DNA of 48,033 nucleotides from Conidiobolus incongruus B7586 (Eukaryota; Entomophthoromycota; Entomophthoromycetes; Entomophthorales; Conidiobolaceae). Positions 1 through 11,510 of this stretch are shown one piece after another. The DNA is taken from positions 1-48,033 of the forward strand of contig JNEM01008788.1 in NCBI GenBank assembly GCA_000697335.1, in the 5' to 3' direction. Each line of letters opens with the position of its first letter. The stretch's first letter is position 1. The notes beneath the pieces were generated by a model. That model did not search any database, was not told the DNA's origin, and saw only the letters and a program-made list of their open reading frames with translations. Both the position numbers and the translations under genes were made by a program.

Positions 1-1913
1 TTAATTATTATTTATTTTATATTTAATATTATCTTAGATATTAATTAAATATATATTTATAATATATTGATAATATATCGATGTTATTTATAATATTAAT
101 TAATATATGCAAGTCTTAAGTAAACATATTGATATATTATTAAGTTTTTATATTATATCAGATATATTAATAAATATAATTTTAAGACCCCAATATTTAT
201 ATATCTAAATAATTTATATTTTGAAATTAATGCAAATAATAAAAATATATGGTTAATAAAATCAAAATTAATTGTATTCATATTAAAATCTAATTAAAAC
301 ATTATTTAATAATTTATAATTATTGGAATTTCAAGAGAATATATAATATCACAATTCCATTTTATCATATTTAAACCATGATTATTATAATTCTTTCTAA
401 TTAAATCATTTAAAATATAATAAAAAAATATGAAGTATAAAGAATTTTGAATTATTTTTATAAATATATTTGTTATATATAATTTAACCAATAAAACTAA
501 TTTCTAAAACAAATTTTTATATATTTTGCATAATTTCATATAAGAAGGTTATGGTATGTTATTTAGGTTTCACTATATTGAACTCAACTGATTTGAAACA
601 TAACAAAAACAAGTTGATATTTTTATTGAGCTTTTCATTTTTGATAACATTAATTGATTGATTTTTGATTGAAAATTTATAGATATATCGTATGAATTTG
701 GAAAGAAAAGATCGCTCTAATATCAATATATATAATTTAGAATTAAAAATAACTTATACAATTTTTTTCAACATTTATTTCGTGTAAATTTTGACCATGA
801 ATCATGTGAAATATATATAAATAATGGTGTAATATTTTTGTAACAATATTATAATTAAAGGCCTTGAGTGGAATATGAAATTTGCAAATAACCATTAATA
901 GTAATAATAAATCTTATAAAAAGTTACTTTCGAATTTATACAAATGAATTTTAATTTAAAACACTATTATTTATTATTCAATTCTCAACAAATTTTATAA
1001 TATACAAAAATAATGAATCATATAATTAGGTTGGTTGAATTAGTGATCAGATTGATCATCTGATTTTTAAATTAATATCTACAAAATCTTAAAACATTTA
1101 ATAATATATACTAAATTTATTAAGTTTTATAACGACAAAGTGATGAATATTAAATAGATAGAAATATTCGGTGAATTTTCAATTAGGTTAATTAATACAT
1201 ATAATTATTTTAAAAATCTGTAATCAATTCAAAATGGTTAAAATTTTAAACTTTAAATTATTTGATTTGTTTATACTAGGATAATTCAAATTTATTAGGT
1301 ACCAATTAATTGACCAGGTGTTCTAGGAAAAAATTAAGATATGATGAAACGTTTGACACTTATATTAATCAATTTATATCTTTTTAACTTGGTATGTTTA
1401 GTTTTCATCTTTTATCTTTTAATTATAAAGAATAATTGATAAATTTCAATTGGTATTATCATGTGTTAGTAATATTGGAATTAACTTGGTTAATTGTGAA
1501 TACAGCAGGATTTCAACTGATGTAAAAGCTGATATTTATAATAATAATAATAATATATATTATTAGATATTAAATTTACAATTTTTAAAATTAAAAAAAA
1601 ATTTAAAATAAATAAATTTTTTAATTATATTATATAATCAATATTACAAAAAATTATTAAACTTTTTATATTTATATTAAATATTATAAATTTTAATAAA
1701 AAAATCTAATATAATCAAAATTTAATTCTCTTAATTTAATTGGTTAAAAATTTTTGATTTAAAAATTAATTTTTCTCCACATTTTGAATTTTAAGATGAG
1801 ATTAACATAATTAATATTTAGAAAGTGACCTCGTTGTGATAAACCTAGGATTCATTTTACTATTTGATGAGTTCATAAGTGGTTTTTAACTGTTGAAATA
1901 TTATTTGGTTAGG
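1..1913. other. AT-rich intergenic region, no gene seen
   Basis: The stretch is strongly AT-rich and broken by stops in all frames. The only open frame of note, 61 codons on the minus strand at 306-491, is rich in Ile, Asn and Tyr as random AT-rich DNA would be and resembles no protein. I see no tRNA, splice-bounded exon or repeat array. Confidence 0.6.
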
Positions 1914-1923
1914 TATATAAATA
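1914..1923 (+). promoter_or_regulatory. TATA-like element upstream of first SulP gene
   Basis: TATATAAATA lies about 150 nt upstream of the ATG at 2071 and is followed by a T-rich leader. The same ten bases occur before the MLH3-like gene. Chance matches are frequent at this base composition, so the call rests on position. Confidence 0.35.
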
Positions 1924-2048
1924 AGTTGGATGGTTTCGATTTGGAAAGTTTTTAGTTTTGGTTGTTTTTTAAAACAGATATTTTTGAGTGTTTGTTTTTA
2001 CTTTCGTAATATTGATTGGTTTATAGATAATAGAATAATATTAGATAA

Positions 2049-2062
2049 TTTGAGATAATATA
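2049..2062 (+). promoter_or_regulatory. 14-nt motif shared with second SulP gene leader
   Basis: TTTGAGATAATATA ends 8 nt before the ATG of the first SulP gene. The identical 14-mer is found at 6269-6282, 58 nt before the ATG of the second. It holds a GATAA core of the kind bound by GATA factors. It may be a shared control site or a relic of duplication; the role is inferred. Confidence 0.3.
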
Positions 2063-2070
2063 TCCAATCA

Positions 2071-4140
2071 ATGAGGCTAGATTCTCAATTCCCTTCCACC
2101 GATGTATTATTGTTAAGATTGAGAATTTATTTGAATAATTTGTTTCCTATTATTAGATGGCTGCCCCAGTACAAAGTGAGGCACTTGATCTATGATTTTG
2201 TCAGTAGTTTGACAGTAATTTCGGTGCTGATTCCCCAATGCTTGGTGTGTGCTCAGTTGGCTGGGGTACCTGTGGAATATGGGTTGAATACCAGTTTTAT
2301 GGGGTTAATTGTTTACACTTTTTTAGGATCTTTTCCACCTGTTCATATGGGACCCACTACTGTACTTGCACTGGTCGTTGGAAAAGTGGTTCTGGAAACT
2401 GCTAATGAAACTTATAATGCAATTACTGTTGCCACTACTCTCAGTTTTTACTCTGGCCTCATTATATTATTCTTAGGATTGAGTCAGCTGGGAACTTGGC
2501 TCGATCTCCTTCCTGATCCAATGGTAGTAGGATTCCTTACAGGATCAGGTTTGAATGTATTTGTTTCAATGTTACCAAACTTTTTTGGTGTTAAAATTCC
2601 TTCTGGTCAGCCATCCCCAGTGATAGTTTATTTGGTATTATCCAGATTGAATACAGCAAATTGGAGAGACGTTTTAGTTGGCGTATGTACTTTAATAATC
2701 ATTGGAGCTTTGAAAATAGTGAGTTGGGCAGGTGATAGATATAAGTGGAAACATCAACAATTATTGAAAATGTTAAAATTGTTAACCAATACTATAGTGA
2801 TTGTTTTGTGTACTTTTTTCGTTTATATTGCTCAATTGAACCAATCAGAGCCCATCATTTTAAATATTATTAAAAAGATCCCTCAAAAGGTGGTTACAGC
2901 AACTCCCAACCTAAATGCTGATTTAATTAATCGAATTGGTATTCGTCTGATTCCTTTAGTCTTGACCATGACTATTGAGCATATTGCACTAGTCCGAGGA
3001 TTGAGCAGGAAATTGAATGGCGTTCCAATCTCTTCAACTCAAGAAATGGTAGCTTTAGGAGCTTGTAATTTGTGTACAAGTTTTATAGGAGGATTCCCAT
3101 TTACTGCATCTACTAGCAAATCAGCTGTTCAGCTGGCTTCTGGAGTCAAATCTCCTCTCTCCAATATTATCACAGCATGCTTTGTATTAATGATTATTTA
3201 TCTGCTAACACCACTCCTTTATTACATTCCAATGGCCACATTATCAGGAATGATCATGTTTGCAATTGTATCAGTATTTGATACTCCAACTTTTTACAAA
3301 AATTTGTGGAAGTGTTCAAAATTTGATTTTTTTATCTTTTCAGGAACTTTTCTAGCTACTTTCTTTGGAGACGCAGAAATCGGTATTTTCGTGTCAATTG
3401 CTCTAGTGACAATTAAAGTGTTCTGGTCATTTAGCAGGCCTTACCTCGCTGTTCATCCTCCAACTCATTACGATAATACCAGTTCACCTATTCGCAAGCC
3501 AAGACCGACTATTAAATCTTCGAAGAAGGATGAAGTCCTCATCTTCCAGCCAAAAACAAATTGGATCTTTTTAAATGCTCAATGGTCTGGGGATAAGATT
3601 TTGGACTATATCCTTCAGCACACTCGAATTGATGAAGGATGTGATACCTACTCTCGTCAACTGTTCCAAAGGGCCTTGACATTAAAACGTTTGAAGCATT
3701 TGGGCAAAAATTGGGATGAGAGTCAGTTTCGTGTACTTAAGGGAGTAATTTTAGACTTTACATATGTTCAAATGATTGATTATACAGGCATTCGAAGGCT
3801 ATATGATCTCAAACACCAGTTGAATTATCTTCATCCGGGTACTCCAGTTATCATGCATTTTGCCCACGTGAACCCGAAAGTGCTCCTACCACTAATGCAT
3901 AGTGGACTGATCGAACTGGATAAAATGGACAGCTCTACAATCAATTTTGGATCAATAGCATCTAATATCTATCAACAATTCGACTCTTACAATTCCGAAC
4001 CAACTCCGGCCAATAAGTATTCATCTCGAGGCAGTTTAGTGCACAAGGACGTAACTACAGCTTTGGAGAATTTATTCCAACCTATTCGCGAGGAGGAAAC
4101 TTCGAACAAAAGTTTGAAAGGTCAAATTTATCCCATTTAA
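2071..4140 (+). CDS. SulP-family sulfate/anion transporter with STAS domain (paralogue 1)
   Basis: This single-exon gene encodes 689 residues, a usual length for fungal sulfate permeases. The N-terminal two thirds hold about a dozen hydrophobic segments. A SulP signature appears near residue 65 (GVPVEYGL, then a glycine-proline-rich loop with MGPTT) and LLPDPMVVGF follows near 150. The last third is a cytoplasmic STAS domain whose core strand and helix read LKGVILDFTYVQMIDYTG. Family members move sulfate or related anions across the plasma membrane with protons. The protein is clearly more diverged from the other two SulP proteins here than they are from each other, so it is an older paralogue. 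The ATG at 2071 has a TATA-like element 150 nt upstream. The substrate cannot be fixed from sequence; sulfate is the likeliest. Confidence 0.9.
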   Translation: MRLDSQFPSTDVLLLRLRIYLNNLFPIIRWLPQYKVRHLIYDFVSSLTVISVLIPQCLVCAQLAGVPVEYGLNTSFMGLIVYTFLGSFPPVHMGPTTVLALVVGKVVLETANETYNAITVATTLSFYSGLIILFLGLSQLGTWLDLLPDPMVVGFLTGSGLNVFVSMLPNFFGVKIPSGQPSPVIVYLVLSRLNTANWRDVLVGVCTLIIIGALKIVSWAGDRYKWKHQQLLKMLKLLTNTIVIVLCTFFVYIAQLNQSEPIILNIIKKIPQKVVTATPNLNADLINRIGIRLIPLVLTMTIEHIALVRGLSRKLNGVPISSTQEMVALGACNLCTSFIGGFPFTASTSKSAVQLASGVKSPLSNIITACFVLMIIYLLTPLLYYIPMATLSGMIMFAIVSVFDTPTFYKNLWKCSKFDFFIFSGTFLATFFGDAEIGIFVSIALVTIKVFWSFSRPYLAVHPPTHYDNTSSPIRKPRPTIKSSKKDEVLIFQPKTNWIFLNAQWSGDKILDYILQHTRIDEGCDTYSRQLFQRALTLKRLKHLGKNWDESQFRVLKGVILDFTYVQMIDYTGIRRLYDLKHQLNYLHPGTPVIMHFAHVNPKVLLPLMHSGLIELDKMDSSTINFGSIASNIYQQFDSYNSEPTPANKYSSRGSLVHKDVTTALENLFQPIREEETSNKSLKGQIYPI

Positions 4141-6268
4141 AAAATTTTTTCAAATTAATCTCGCCAATATGTCATAATTTTCTTATTTTTGATTTTCGTT
4201 AATATTAATATCCATTATCAATATCAATTAATCACTAATAATAAACATTATATATTAATTAATATATAAACATGTTTTAAAAAGTTAGTAATATATTATT
4301 CATTAAAAAATTTCCTATATATATAATTGAATGTATGTAATTTATAATTAAAATCCTAATACTATCATTGTTTGTCAAATTGACACTAATTTTGATATCA
4401 ATCCTTCAAAAATACTTAATATACCATTATTAGTCAAATTTTAATCAACCAAGTGAATATTTTTAACTAATCAAAATAAATACAACTATCCCATTTCATT
4501 CGTTATATAAATTGATATTGATTTTAATAATCAATGACTATATTAATATAGATTGACTGAAATATTTAAAATTTATACTCTTATAAAATCTTTTTGAAAT
4601 ATTGACTTTAAATCTAAAATATGATATTCAATATTATTATAAACCAAATCAGATATTTGTTAAATTATTAAAATTAAATATGGGTTATTATTAAAGTTAT
4701 TATGTTAATTATTAAAATAAATCTATAATTGAAAAAGAGATATTCATTAATGTTACATATTAAAATATGTAACATTTTATATTCAAAGTATCAATTAAGA
4801 TTATCATTAAATATAATTAAGTTAAATGTAAATGATTTGATTTGGCATTGATTAAAATCAAATTGACATGCAAAATTAAATTCAATCTAATCCAAACATT
4901 GTGATTTCGTTGTTAGGATTATCCTTTAATATATAATATAAATTCATTTTAATATATAAACCATATTACTTGCAGTTGAAATATATGCATAATATCTACT
5001 CGTATTAAACCATTTGATTAATATTCAAAGTGATGATATACATATATATATTTGAAAAGAGAACAATGAAAATTAATTAAAATTTTAGATGCTATTTTTA
5101 GGCTATTATACTAAATTGAAATAATGATGTAAATATTGATCCATCAACTCTATTAATACTTCTGAAAAAATACAAAATTGAAAAATTATTTTAATTTCCA
5201 TTAAATGTTGGTTGAAAAGTAACATTAGTATTGATAATATGCTATAGATTGATTACTGTAAAATTCTTTGAAATTGTAAATTATATAAGGAATAAAATAT
5301 AGAAATTCTAATTTAAAAATAATAACCCCGATAAAAATAAAATATATTTATTGTTTTATTTATATTTACAAATATATATCGATTTGTCAAAATAAAAATA
5401 AAAATTACAAAATTTTAAAACTTTTTAATTGGATTTGAATGGAACGAATGTGACTATCATTCAGACAATGGGTCAATGGAGTTTATAGCCTCTAGTTTAA
5501 TTATATCGATTGAGTATTATATTAATTTTGATATATTAAAAATATCAAGTTGGCAATTAAAATCATTACAAGCATAATCAATCTGAAAATTATCAAACTT
5601 TCAATCTTACCGAATTAACCAAACTTCACCAAGATTATCACTCTATTTACTATATGAAAGTGGATTAGTGGTCTTCAATTAAAATCAGTCTGCAACTATA
5701 ATTTTTAATCTCAATTATTTATATAATTAATTGCTGCGAAATACTAGTTTTCACCAATGTAATATCAATATTTGAAACATTAAAAGTTATCAAATTGATT
5801 ATGGATATTACTCAGTTGGTTAATGGATCTCTCCTTATTGTATGTCATAAGAGAAAAATTACCAGTATTGGTGATTTTCCTATTCATTTGGGGAATCGAA
5901 TTCAGGGATAATGTTTATTTAATCATTACTCTATGATCAAAACTTATTAAATCATAATGTTAACGATTCAATTCATTTGATGATTAAATATATTAAAGTC
6001 TTTATTTTCCTACCCTTCTCAGTTATAGTATACAATATTTAATATATAAGAAATATAATAAATAATCAAAATGATACCATTTTTTCCAACTAAACCATGT
6101 ATTACAAAAAATATCTCAATTTAAGTTTAACAATTTTATCAATTTATTGACCCTCCTCCCAATTCTAATTAACCCAATTTATCAAAATTATTAATATTGG
6201 ATTCAAATTTCAAAAAATACAGTTTTATTTTTATTAACCATGTGGGGAATTAGCAAACATTATAGAAT
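4141..6268. other. AT-rich intergenic region, no gene seen
   Basis: About 2.1 kb separates two co-directional SulP genes. No open frame or splice-bounded exon with protein-like composition is visible on either strand. It presumably carries the 3' end of the first gene and the promoter of the second, but no element stands out apart from the shared 14-mer just beyond its right end. Confidence 0.6.
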
Positions 6269-6282
6269 TTTGAGATAATATA
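6269..6282 (+). promoter_or_regulatory. 14-nt motif shared with first SulP gene leader
   Basis: This is the second copy of TTTGAGATAATATA, 58 nt before the ATG at 6341. It is absent from the sequence just upstream of the third, inverted SulP gene. Confidence 0.3.
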
Positions 6283-6340
6283 AATTAAATATCAAGTCAC
6301 AATACAATGATACTAATCACAATAGTGACCTTTGGATAAA

Positions 6341-8419
6341 ATGGTAGCGAATACTTCGCCACTGAACAATTGGAAGAAAGAGTTTAAAATTGACAAAAGG
6401 CAATTAAAAGTTGCTGTCAGGGATTATTTTCAGAGTTTTTTACCCATTTTAACATGGATTTGGACTTATCCCCCGAAATGGTTGATTAACGATTTTATTT
6501 CCGGATTGACCGTGAGTTTGGTCTCGATTCCTCAAGCATTGGCTTATGCTACCTTGGCTCAGGTGCCTATGCAATATGGTTTGACTGCCTGCTTTATGCC
6601 TCTGTTCATTTATACTTTGACGGGTACTAGTCGTGAACTAAGTGTTGGACCTACTGCTATCGTCGCTCTAACAACAGGTAAAATTGTCTTGGAACTGGCT
6701 CATCATAATTATGGTGCAATTGAAGTAGCTAGTGCTCTCTCGTTTTGGTGTGGGATCATCATTACAGCTTTGGGTATAACACGATTGGGTAAGATCTTGG
6801 ATCTAATTCCTGATCCGGTTATTATTGGGTTTATTAATGGTGCTGCTTTGAATATTGCTGCTACTCAGTTACCCAAGTTGTTAGGATTAGCAGTGTCTAC
6901 CAATCAGTCCTCCTTAATGATCGTGGTGAATATGTTCCAAAATATTCGATCAACTTGGATACTAGACTTTGCTATTGGGTTGAGTAGTATTGTATTTCTA
7001 TTGATTATAAAATATGGTGTTATGTATGGAAGGAAAAAGTATGAAAATCTCAAGTATCTTGGATTTGCTGCTAATGGCTTAGCTGTATTGATTTTCACTT
7101 TAATCGTTTATGGCGTTAAATCTGCCAATCCAAATGCCAAGGTTCATATTGTAGGTAATATTCCTAACGAACTAAAGGCAGCATTGCCTAACTTAAATAT
7201 AAGGATTCTGAGCTTAGCAGGAGCTGAAATGGCGCCTCTAATTCTAGTCATTGTTTTGGAACATGTTGCACTGGTGAAAGGCCTGTCCAAAAAATTTGGT
7301 TATGTGAGTAATTCGTCTCAAGAATTGGTCGCTTTGGGAGGAGGCAATTTACTCAATGGCTTTTTCCTTGGAATTCCTGTAACCGGAAGTTTAAGTAGAA
7401 CAAGTATTCAATCACAGGCAGGTGCTCAATCTCCTTTGGCCAATATTGTTGCTGGTGCGATTATTTTAATTGCTTATAAATTCTTAACGTTCTTGTTTTA
7501 CTATTTGCCTTCTGCTACTTTGGCTGCAATGGTTATTTTAGCGGTACTTAATTTATTAGAAGGTTACCATATGTATAAATATTTACTTTTATGCTGTCCT
7601 TCTGATTTGATAATCTTCGTTTCTGCTGTGGTGGTGACTATTTTCTCAAGTACAGAAATGGGTATTCTGGTCAGTATCATTTTATCGGTGTTGAAGTTGA
7701 TGTATTACTTGACTCGACCATATTTAACAATTACAAGTGGCCAAGATCACATTGATTTCCCCACCGATAAGAGATATCCATCTGTAATGAATGAAGACCA
7801 TGGTGTCATGATTTTCCAGCCACTTACTAGCGTGATATTCTTAAATGCCGAATCTCTAGCTGATCGTATGTTGGATTATGCTCTATTGAATTGCAAACCA
7901 CCTCAAAAAACGGATCAAGAGAGGAAGATTTGGTCCATGGATCTTGCTGAAAAGGGTAAAAAACTAAGAAATGATGCAGGAATGTCTCCTTCAGATGAAG
8001 AAGACCTCTTCCCATTGCGAGGTGTAATACTCGATTTCCTTCATGTTCAATACTTGGATTATACAGCAATTAAAGTTCTCGTGGATTTGAGATCTGCTCT
8101 TCAGCATATATATACTCCACCTGATAGAGATCCCTCCAATGCCAAATTACCATTCCATTTCGTCCATATTCACCCTCATATATTACCTCAATTAGTTCAT
8201 GGAGGACTATTGGATTTGGAAGAGGATATCAAGAACGGAACGACCAAGAAGGAGAGTATTGTAGTCAATGATGAAGAGGATGATTTGATGGTTGAGCACA
8301 ATGGACTTACAGTCAGAAGTACACATCTTCACCATACAGTTGAAAATGCTCTACAAGATTTATTCCATACTTACTCTGGTGATGATCATACCCGTAATCA
8401 TTCTAGCTTCATAGTGTAA
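6341..8419 (+). CDS. SulP-family sulfate/anion transporter with STAS domain (paralogue 2)
   Basis: A single exon encodes 692 residues. I start it at the ATG at 6341 (MVANTSPLNNWK), which matches the start of the inverted paralogue; the frame is open slightly upstream but only with a TTG. The transmembrane part carries the SulP signature VPMQYGL near residue 83, a VGPTA loop and LIPDPVIIGF. The STAS domain follows, with LRGVILDFLHVQYLDYTAIK near residue 560 and a long acidic insertion near the end. By eye it is roughly 80-85% identical to paralogue 3 over the membrane part. In contrast, codons 507 to 676 (7861-8368) are identical to it at the nucleotide level, which points to gene conversion. 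The likely role is proton-coupled sulfate uptake at the plasma membrane; substrate not proven. Confidence 0.9.
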   Translation: MVANTSPLNNWKKEFKIDKRQLKVAVRDYFQSFLPILTWIWTYPPKWLINDFISGLTVSLVSIPQALAYATLAQVPMQYGLTACFMPLFIYTLTGTSRELSVGPTAIVALTTGKIVLELAHHNYGAIEVASALSFWCGIIITALGITRLGKILDLIPDPVIIGFINGAALNIAATQLPKLLGLAVSTNQSSLMIVVNMFQNIRSTWILDFAIGLSSIVFLLIIKYGVMYGRKKYENLKYLGFAANGLAVLIFTLIVYGVKSANPNAKVHIVGNIPNELKAALPNLNIRILSLAGAEMAPLILVIVLEHVALVKGLSKKFGYVSNSSQELVALGGGNLLNGFFLGIPVTGSLSRTSIQSQAGAQSPLANIVAGAIILIAYKFLTFLFYYLPSATLAAMVILAVLNLLEGYHMYKYLLLCCPSDLIIFVSAVVVTIFSSTEMGILVSIILSVLKLMYYLTRPYLTITSGQDHIDFPTDKRYPSVMNEDHGVMIFQPLTSVIFLNAESLADRMLDYALLNCKPPQKTDQERKIWSMDLAEKGKKLRNDAGMSPSDEEDLFPLRGVILDFLHVQYLDYTAIKVLVDLRSALQHIYTPPDRDPSNAKLPFHFVHIHPHILPQLVHGGLLDLEEDIKNGTTKKESIVVNDEEDDLMVEHNGLTVRSTHLHHTVENALQDLFHTYSGDDHTRNHSSFIV
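7861..8368 (+). repeat. 508-nt gene-conversion tract, copy A (inverted copy at 12061-12568)
   Basis: Every base matches the reverse complement of 12061-12568, checked line by line. The tract covers most of the STAS domain of paralogue 2. Just outside it, at GCTGATCG versus GGTGATCG on the 5' side and after TTATTCCAT on the 3' side, synonymous and replacement differences resume at once. Confidence 0.95.
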
Positions 8420-9989
8420 ATTTATTAATCTTTATAATTATAATTGAAAACTATTGTGTATTTAGTAATAATTATTTAATTAATGTTTTTTAATAAAAAA
8501 TATTTTTTAATGTGAAAAAAAATTGAAAATTTTATTATTACAATATTATATTATTAGTCACTCTACAAAATATGAAATATTATGAATTATATTGAAAACT
8601 TAATATTTATAAAAATTAATAATGATAATTTAGATATATATAATTAATTATAATTTTTAACTAATATTTTGTCATTTTTAATTCCCATATTTTATTCAAT
8701 TTTTTGATATCAAAATTGAACCTCAATAAACTACCATTAAAAGCAAAACATTTAGAATAAACATAAACATTTATCTGAGAAATAAGCAATATTGCTTCGA
8801 ATAGATTAATATATTTCAAAGAGTACAATAAAAAGATTGAAATATAATAAAAATATAAACTTTTGATAATATATTTAATATTGAATATTTTTTAACTCTG
8901 AATTATAAATAATTTTTTGGTATTAATTAATTTTTTAAAATTTATAAAATTCTTACAATGCTTAATAAAATCTATCACAAGTAATACATCTTATGTTTGG
9001 TTATTCGAATTAAATGAAACTCATTTTAATAAATGACCTATTTTATCTAAATAAATTTATATTCATTAATAAAATTTTCTATTCAAAAACTGATTGAAAT
9101 AATATTATATACAATTACAAAATTTATAAAATGGGTATTGTTATATAATTTTTACTTATCATATCATAGACAATAATTTAAATATTGCATGCTTATAACT
9201 GACTATAATAATTGAAGAAAAAATAACATTTTAAAAAGAAAATATAAAGCTAAAAATATTTTAGTTAGATATATACTGGTGAATATGTTAAAAAATTAAT
9301 TTCTATGTAACTTGATAATAAAATAATTCACAATTAATCTTAAATTATGCTTAATTATGAATATTTGCATATTGGAATATACGTTCAGTGTCTCATTTTA
9401 AAATTATTACTTGAAATTAATGAAATACATATTAAAATTATTCGTTCTATTTGAATTCTTATCATTATTATGAATAACCGTTTATAAATTATAGTGCAAA
9501 TCTATTATTATATTTAAATAATATCTTAAATAGGTAAAAATTAATCCTCCAATAAAGGATTGGATTGGGATATTAACAAGATATTATGACCAATATCACT
9601 CAAGTATATATGGTCAAATTCACAATGCTTTAATTTGTATAAGTACTCTAAATTAGTAAACCTTAGTTTATAAATATAATTTTATTTAAATTTGGTGTTG
9701 ATAAAATAATTAAACTGTTCGATTAAATTGAGATATTCACAAAAATATAATTGATTAAAAATGAAAATTACTAATCCCACAATTTGAAATAGAATAAATT
9801 AGATTAAAAGGGACGATTTTAAAAATTTGTAAAAATTACAAAATATCAAATTCAGGCAAAAATTAATATTATCAATCGATTGTATTAAAAATATCAAAGA
9901 TTTGTCTATTAAATAATCAATTTATTTAAGCCTAATTTTAAAATAAATTTGTATTTGTGATTAGATTATATTCATAGAATATTTTAGAA
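8420..9989. other. AT-rich intergenic region, no gene seen
   Basis: The spacer between the second SulP gene and NOP56. It is AT-rich throughout, with scattered short palindromes such as AATCCTCC...AAGGATT near 9542. No coding frame is apparent. The NOP56 promoter must lie in its right part, but I see no convincing TATA box there. Confidence 0.55.
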
Positions 9990-11510
9990 ATGGTATGTAT
10001 ATTTAGAAAATATACGGATGATTCTATTTTTTATATTCCTTAAATTCAGATCACTTACTCTAAGTATTTTTAGACCAGTTTTATCTTATACGAAACCAGT
10101 TCCGGCTACGCTTTATTTGAGCGTATCCAAGCCGAAGTTGTTGGTATGGATTTAGACTCCGTTCAACAATCCATTTTAGATCTCGCCAAATTCGGTAAAA
10201 TGATCAAGCTCAAGTCTTTCCTCCCCTTCAAAACTGCTTTAGAAGCCTTGGAAAATGCTAACGATATTTCCGAAGGTATCTGTAACCCCACTTTGAAATC
10301 CTTTTTGGAATTGAATATTCCCAGCACTAAGGGCGTTGAATTGGGCGTCGGTGAAAAGAATTTAGCTGGTTCTATTAAGGCCGATTTGGGTATAAAGTGT
10401 GTTAATGACGATACTGTCGCCGAAATCATCAGGGGTATCAGACACCACGGTGAAAAGTTACTCAAGCAACTCAGTGATAGCGATCTTATCAAATCACAAT
10501 TGGGTTTAGGTCACAGTTACTCCCGTGCTAAGGTCAAGTTCAACGTCCACCGTTCTGACAATATGATTATCCAAGCTATCTCCCTCTTAGATCAACTCGA
10601 CAAAGATATCAACACCTTCTCCATGCGTGTTCGCGAATGGTACTCTTGGCACTTTCCTGAACTCGCCAACATTGTCAAGGACAACGGCGAATTTGCCCAG
10701 TTGGCCAAAGTCATTGGTAACAAATCCAAATTGACTGCTGAAGACTTAGACAAATTGACTGAAATCACCAACGATGAAGCCAAGTCCAAGCAAATCCTGG
10801 ACGCTGCTCGTGCCTCCATGGGTACTGATATCTCTGAAATTGATCTTCTCAACATTGAAACCTTCGCTGTTCGTGTCATTGACTTAGTCAACTACCGCAA
10901 GAACTTGTCCAACTATCTCTCCAGCAAGATGAACCACGTTGCTCCTAACTTGGCTGCTTTGATTGGTGACACCGTTGGTGCCCGTCTCATTGCCCACGCC
11001 GGTTCTTTGACCAATCTCTCCAAATACCCTGCCTCCACTGTCCAAATTCTCGGTGCTGAAAAGGCTCTCTTCCGTGCCCTCAAGACTCGTGGTAACACTC
11101 CCAAATATGGTCTCATCTATCACTCCTCCTTCATTGGCAGAGCTGGTCAAAAGAACAAAGGCCGTATCTCCAGATTCTTGGCCAACAAATGTTCCATGGC
11201 TTCTCGTTTAGACTGTTTCTTAGATACTCCCACCAGCAAGTTTGGTGATGCTCTCAAGAAGCAAGTTGAAAACAGATTGGAATTCTATGAATCAGGTGTC
11301 ACTCCCCTCAAGAACGAAGCCACCATGGAAGAAGCTTTGAAGGACTACGAAAAAGAAGCCGGTGAAGAAGCCGCTCCAGTCGCCAACGGCAAGCGCGCTG
11401 CTGATGAAGACAAGCCAGCTGCCACTCCCGAAAAGAAGGTCAAGAAGGAAAAGAAGGAAAAGAAGGAAAAGAAAGAGAAGAAGGCCAAGAAGAGCAAATC
11501 AGAAAAATAA
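9990..11510 (+). CDS. NOP56: Nucleolar box C/D snoRNP core protein Nop56
   Basis: Two coding exons, 9990-9992 and 10074-11510, encode 479 residues. The predicted start [17 protein letters not shown] matches the Nop56 N-terminal domain. Then come the coiled coil and the Nop domain with hallmark strings such as [54 protein letters not shown] and [17 protein letters not shown]. These separate it from Nop58. The tail is a lysine-glutamate repeat, as in yeast Nop56. The protein scaffolds 2'-O-methylation snoRNPs with Nop58, fibrillarin and Snu13 in the nucleolus and is needed for pre-rRNA processing. The ATG at 10146 cannot be the true start because conserved residues are encoded in frame before it. 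Codon use is visibly richer in C/G-ending codons than in neighbouring genes, as expected for high expression. It lies between two inverted SulP genes. Confidence 0.95.
9993..10073 (+). other. NOP56 intron 1, directly after the start codon
   Basis: Donor GTATGT follows the ATG with no base between; the acceptor is TATTTTTAG. A CTAAG motif 11-15 nt before the acceptor may be the branch site. An upstream CAG at 10047-10049 would keep an in-frame TAG and is excluded. If retained, the intron gives only a 17-codon peptide. Confidence 0.85.

Noticed and set aside
9993-10073. Possible box C/D snoRNA in the NOP56 intron
   Set aside because: GGATGAT only loosely resembles a C box and no CTGA D box or terminal stem is present in 81 nt.
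10146-10148. ATG as start of NOP56
   Set aside because: The conserved Nop56 N-terminal residues ([11 protein letters not shown]) are encoded in frame upstream, joined to a start codon by a consensus intron.
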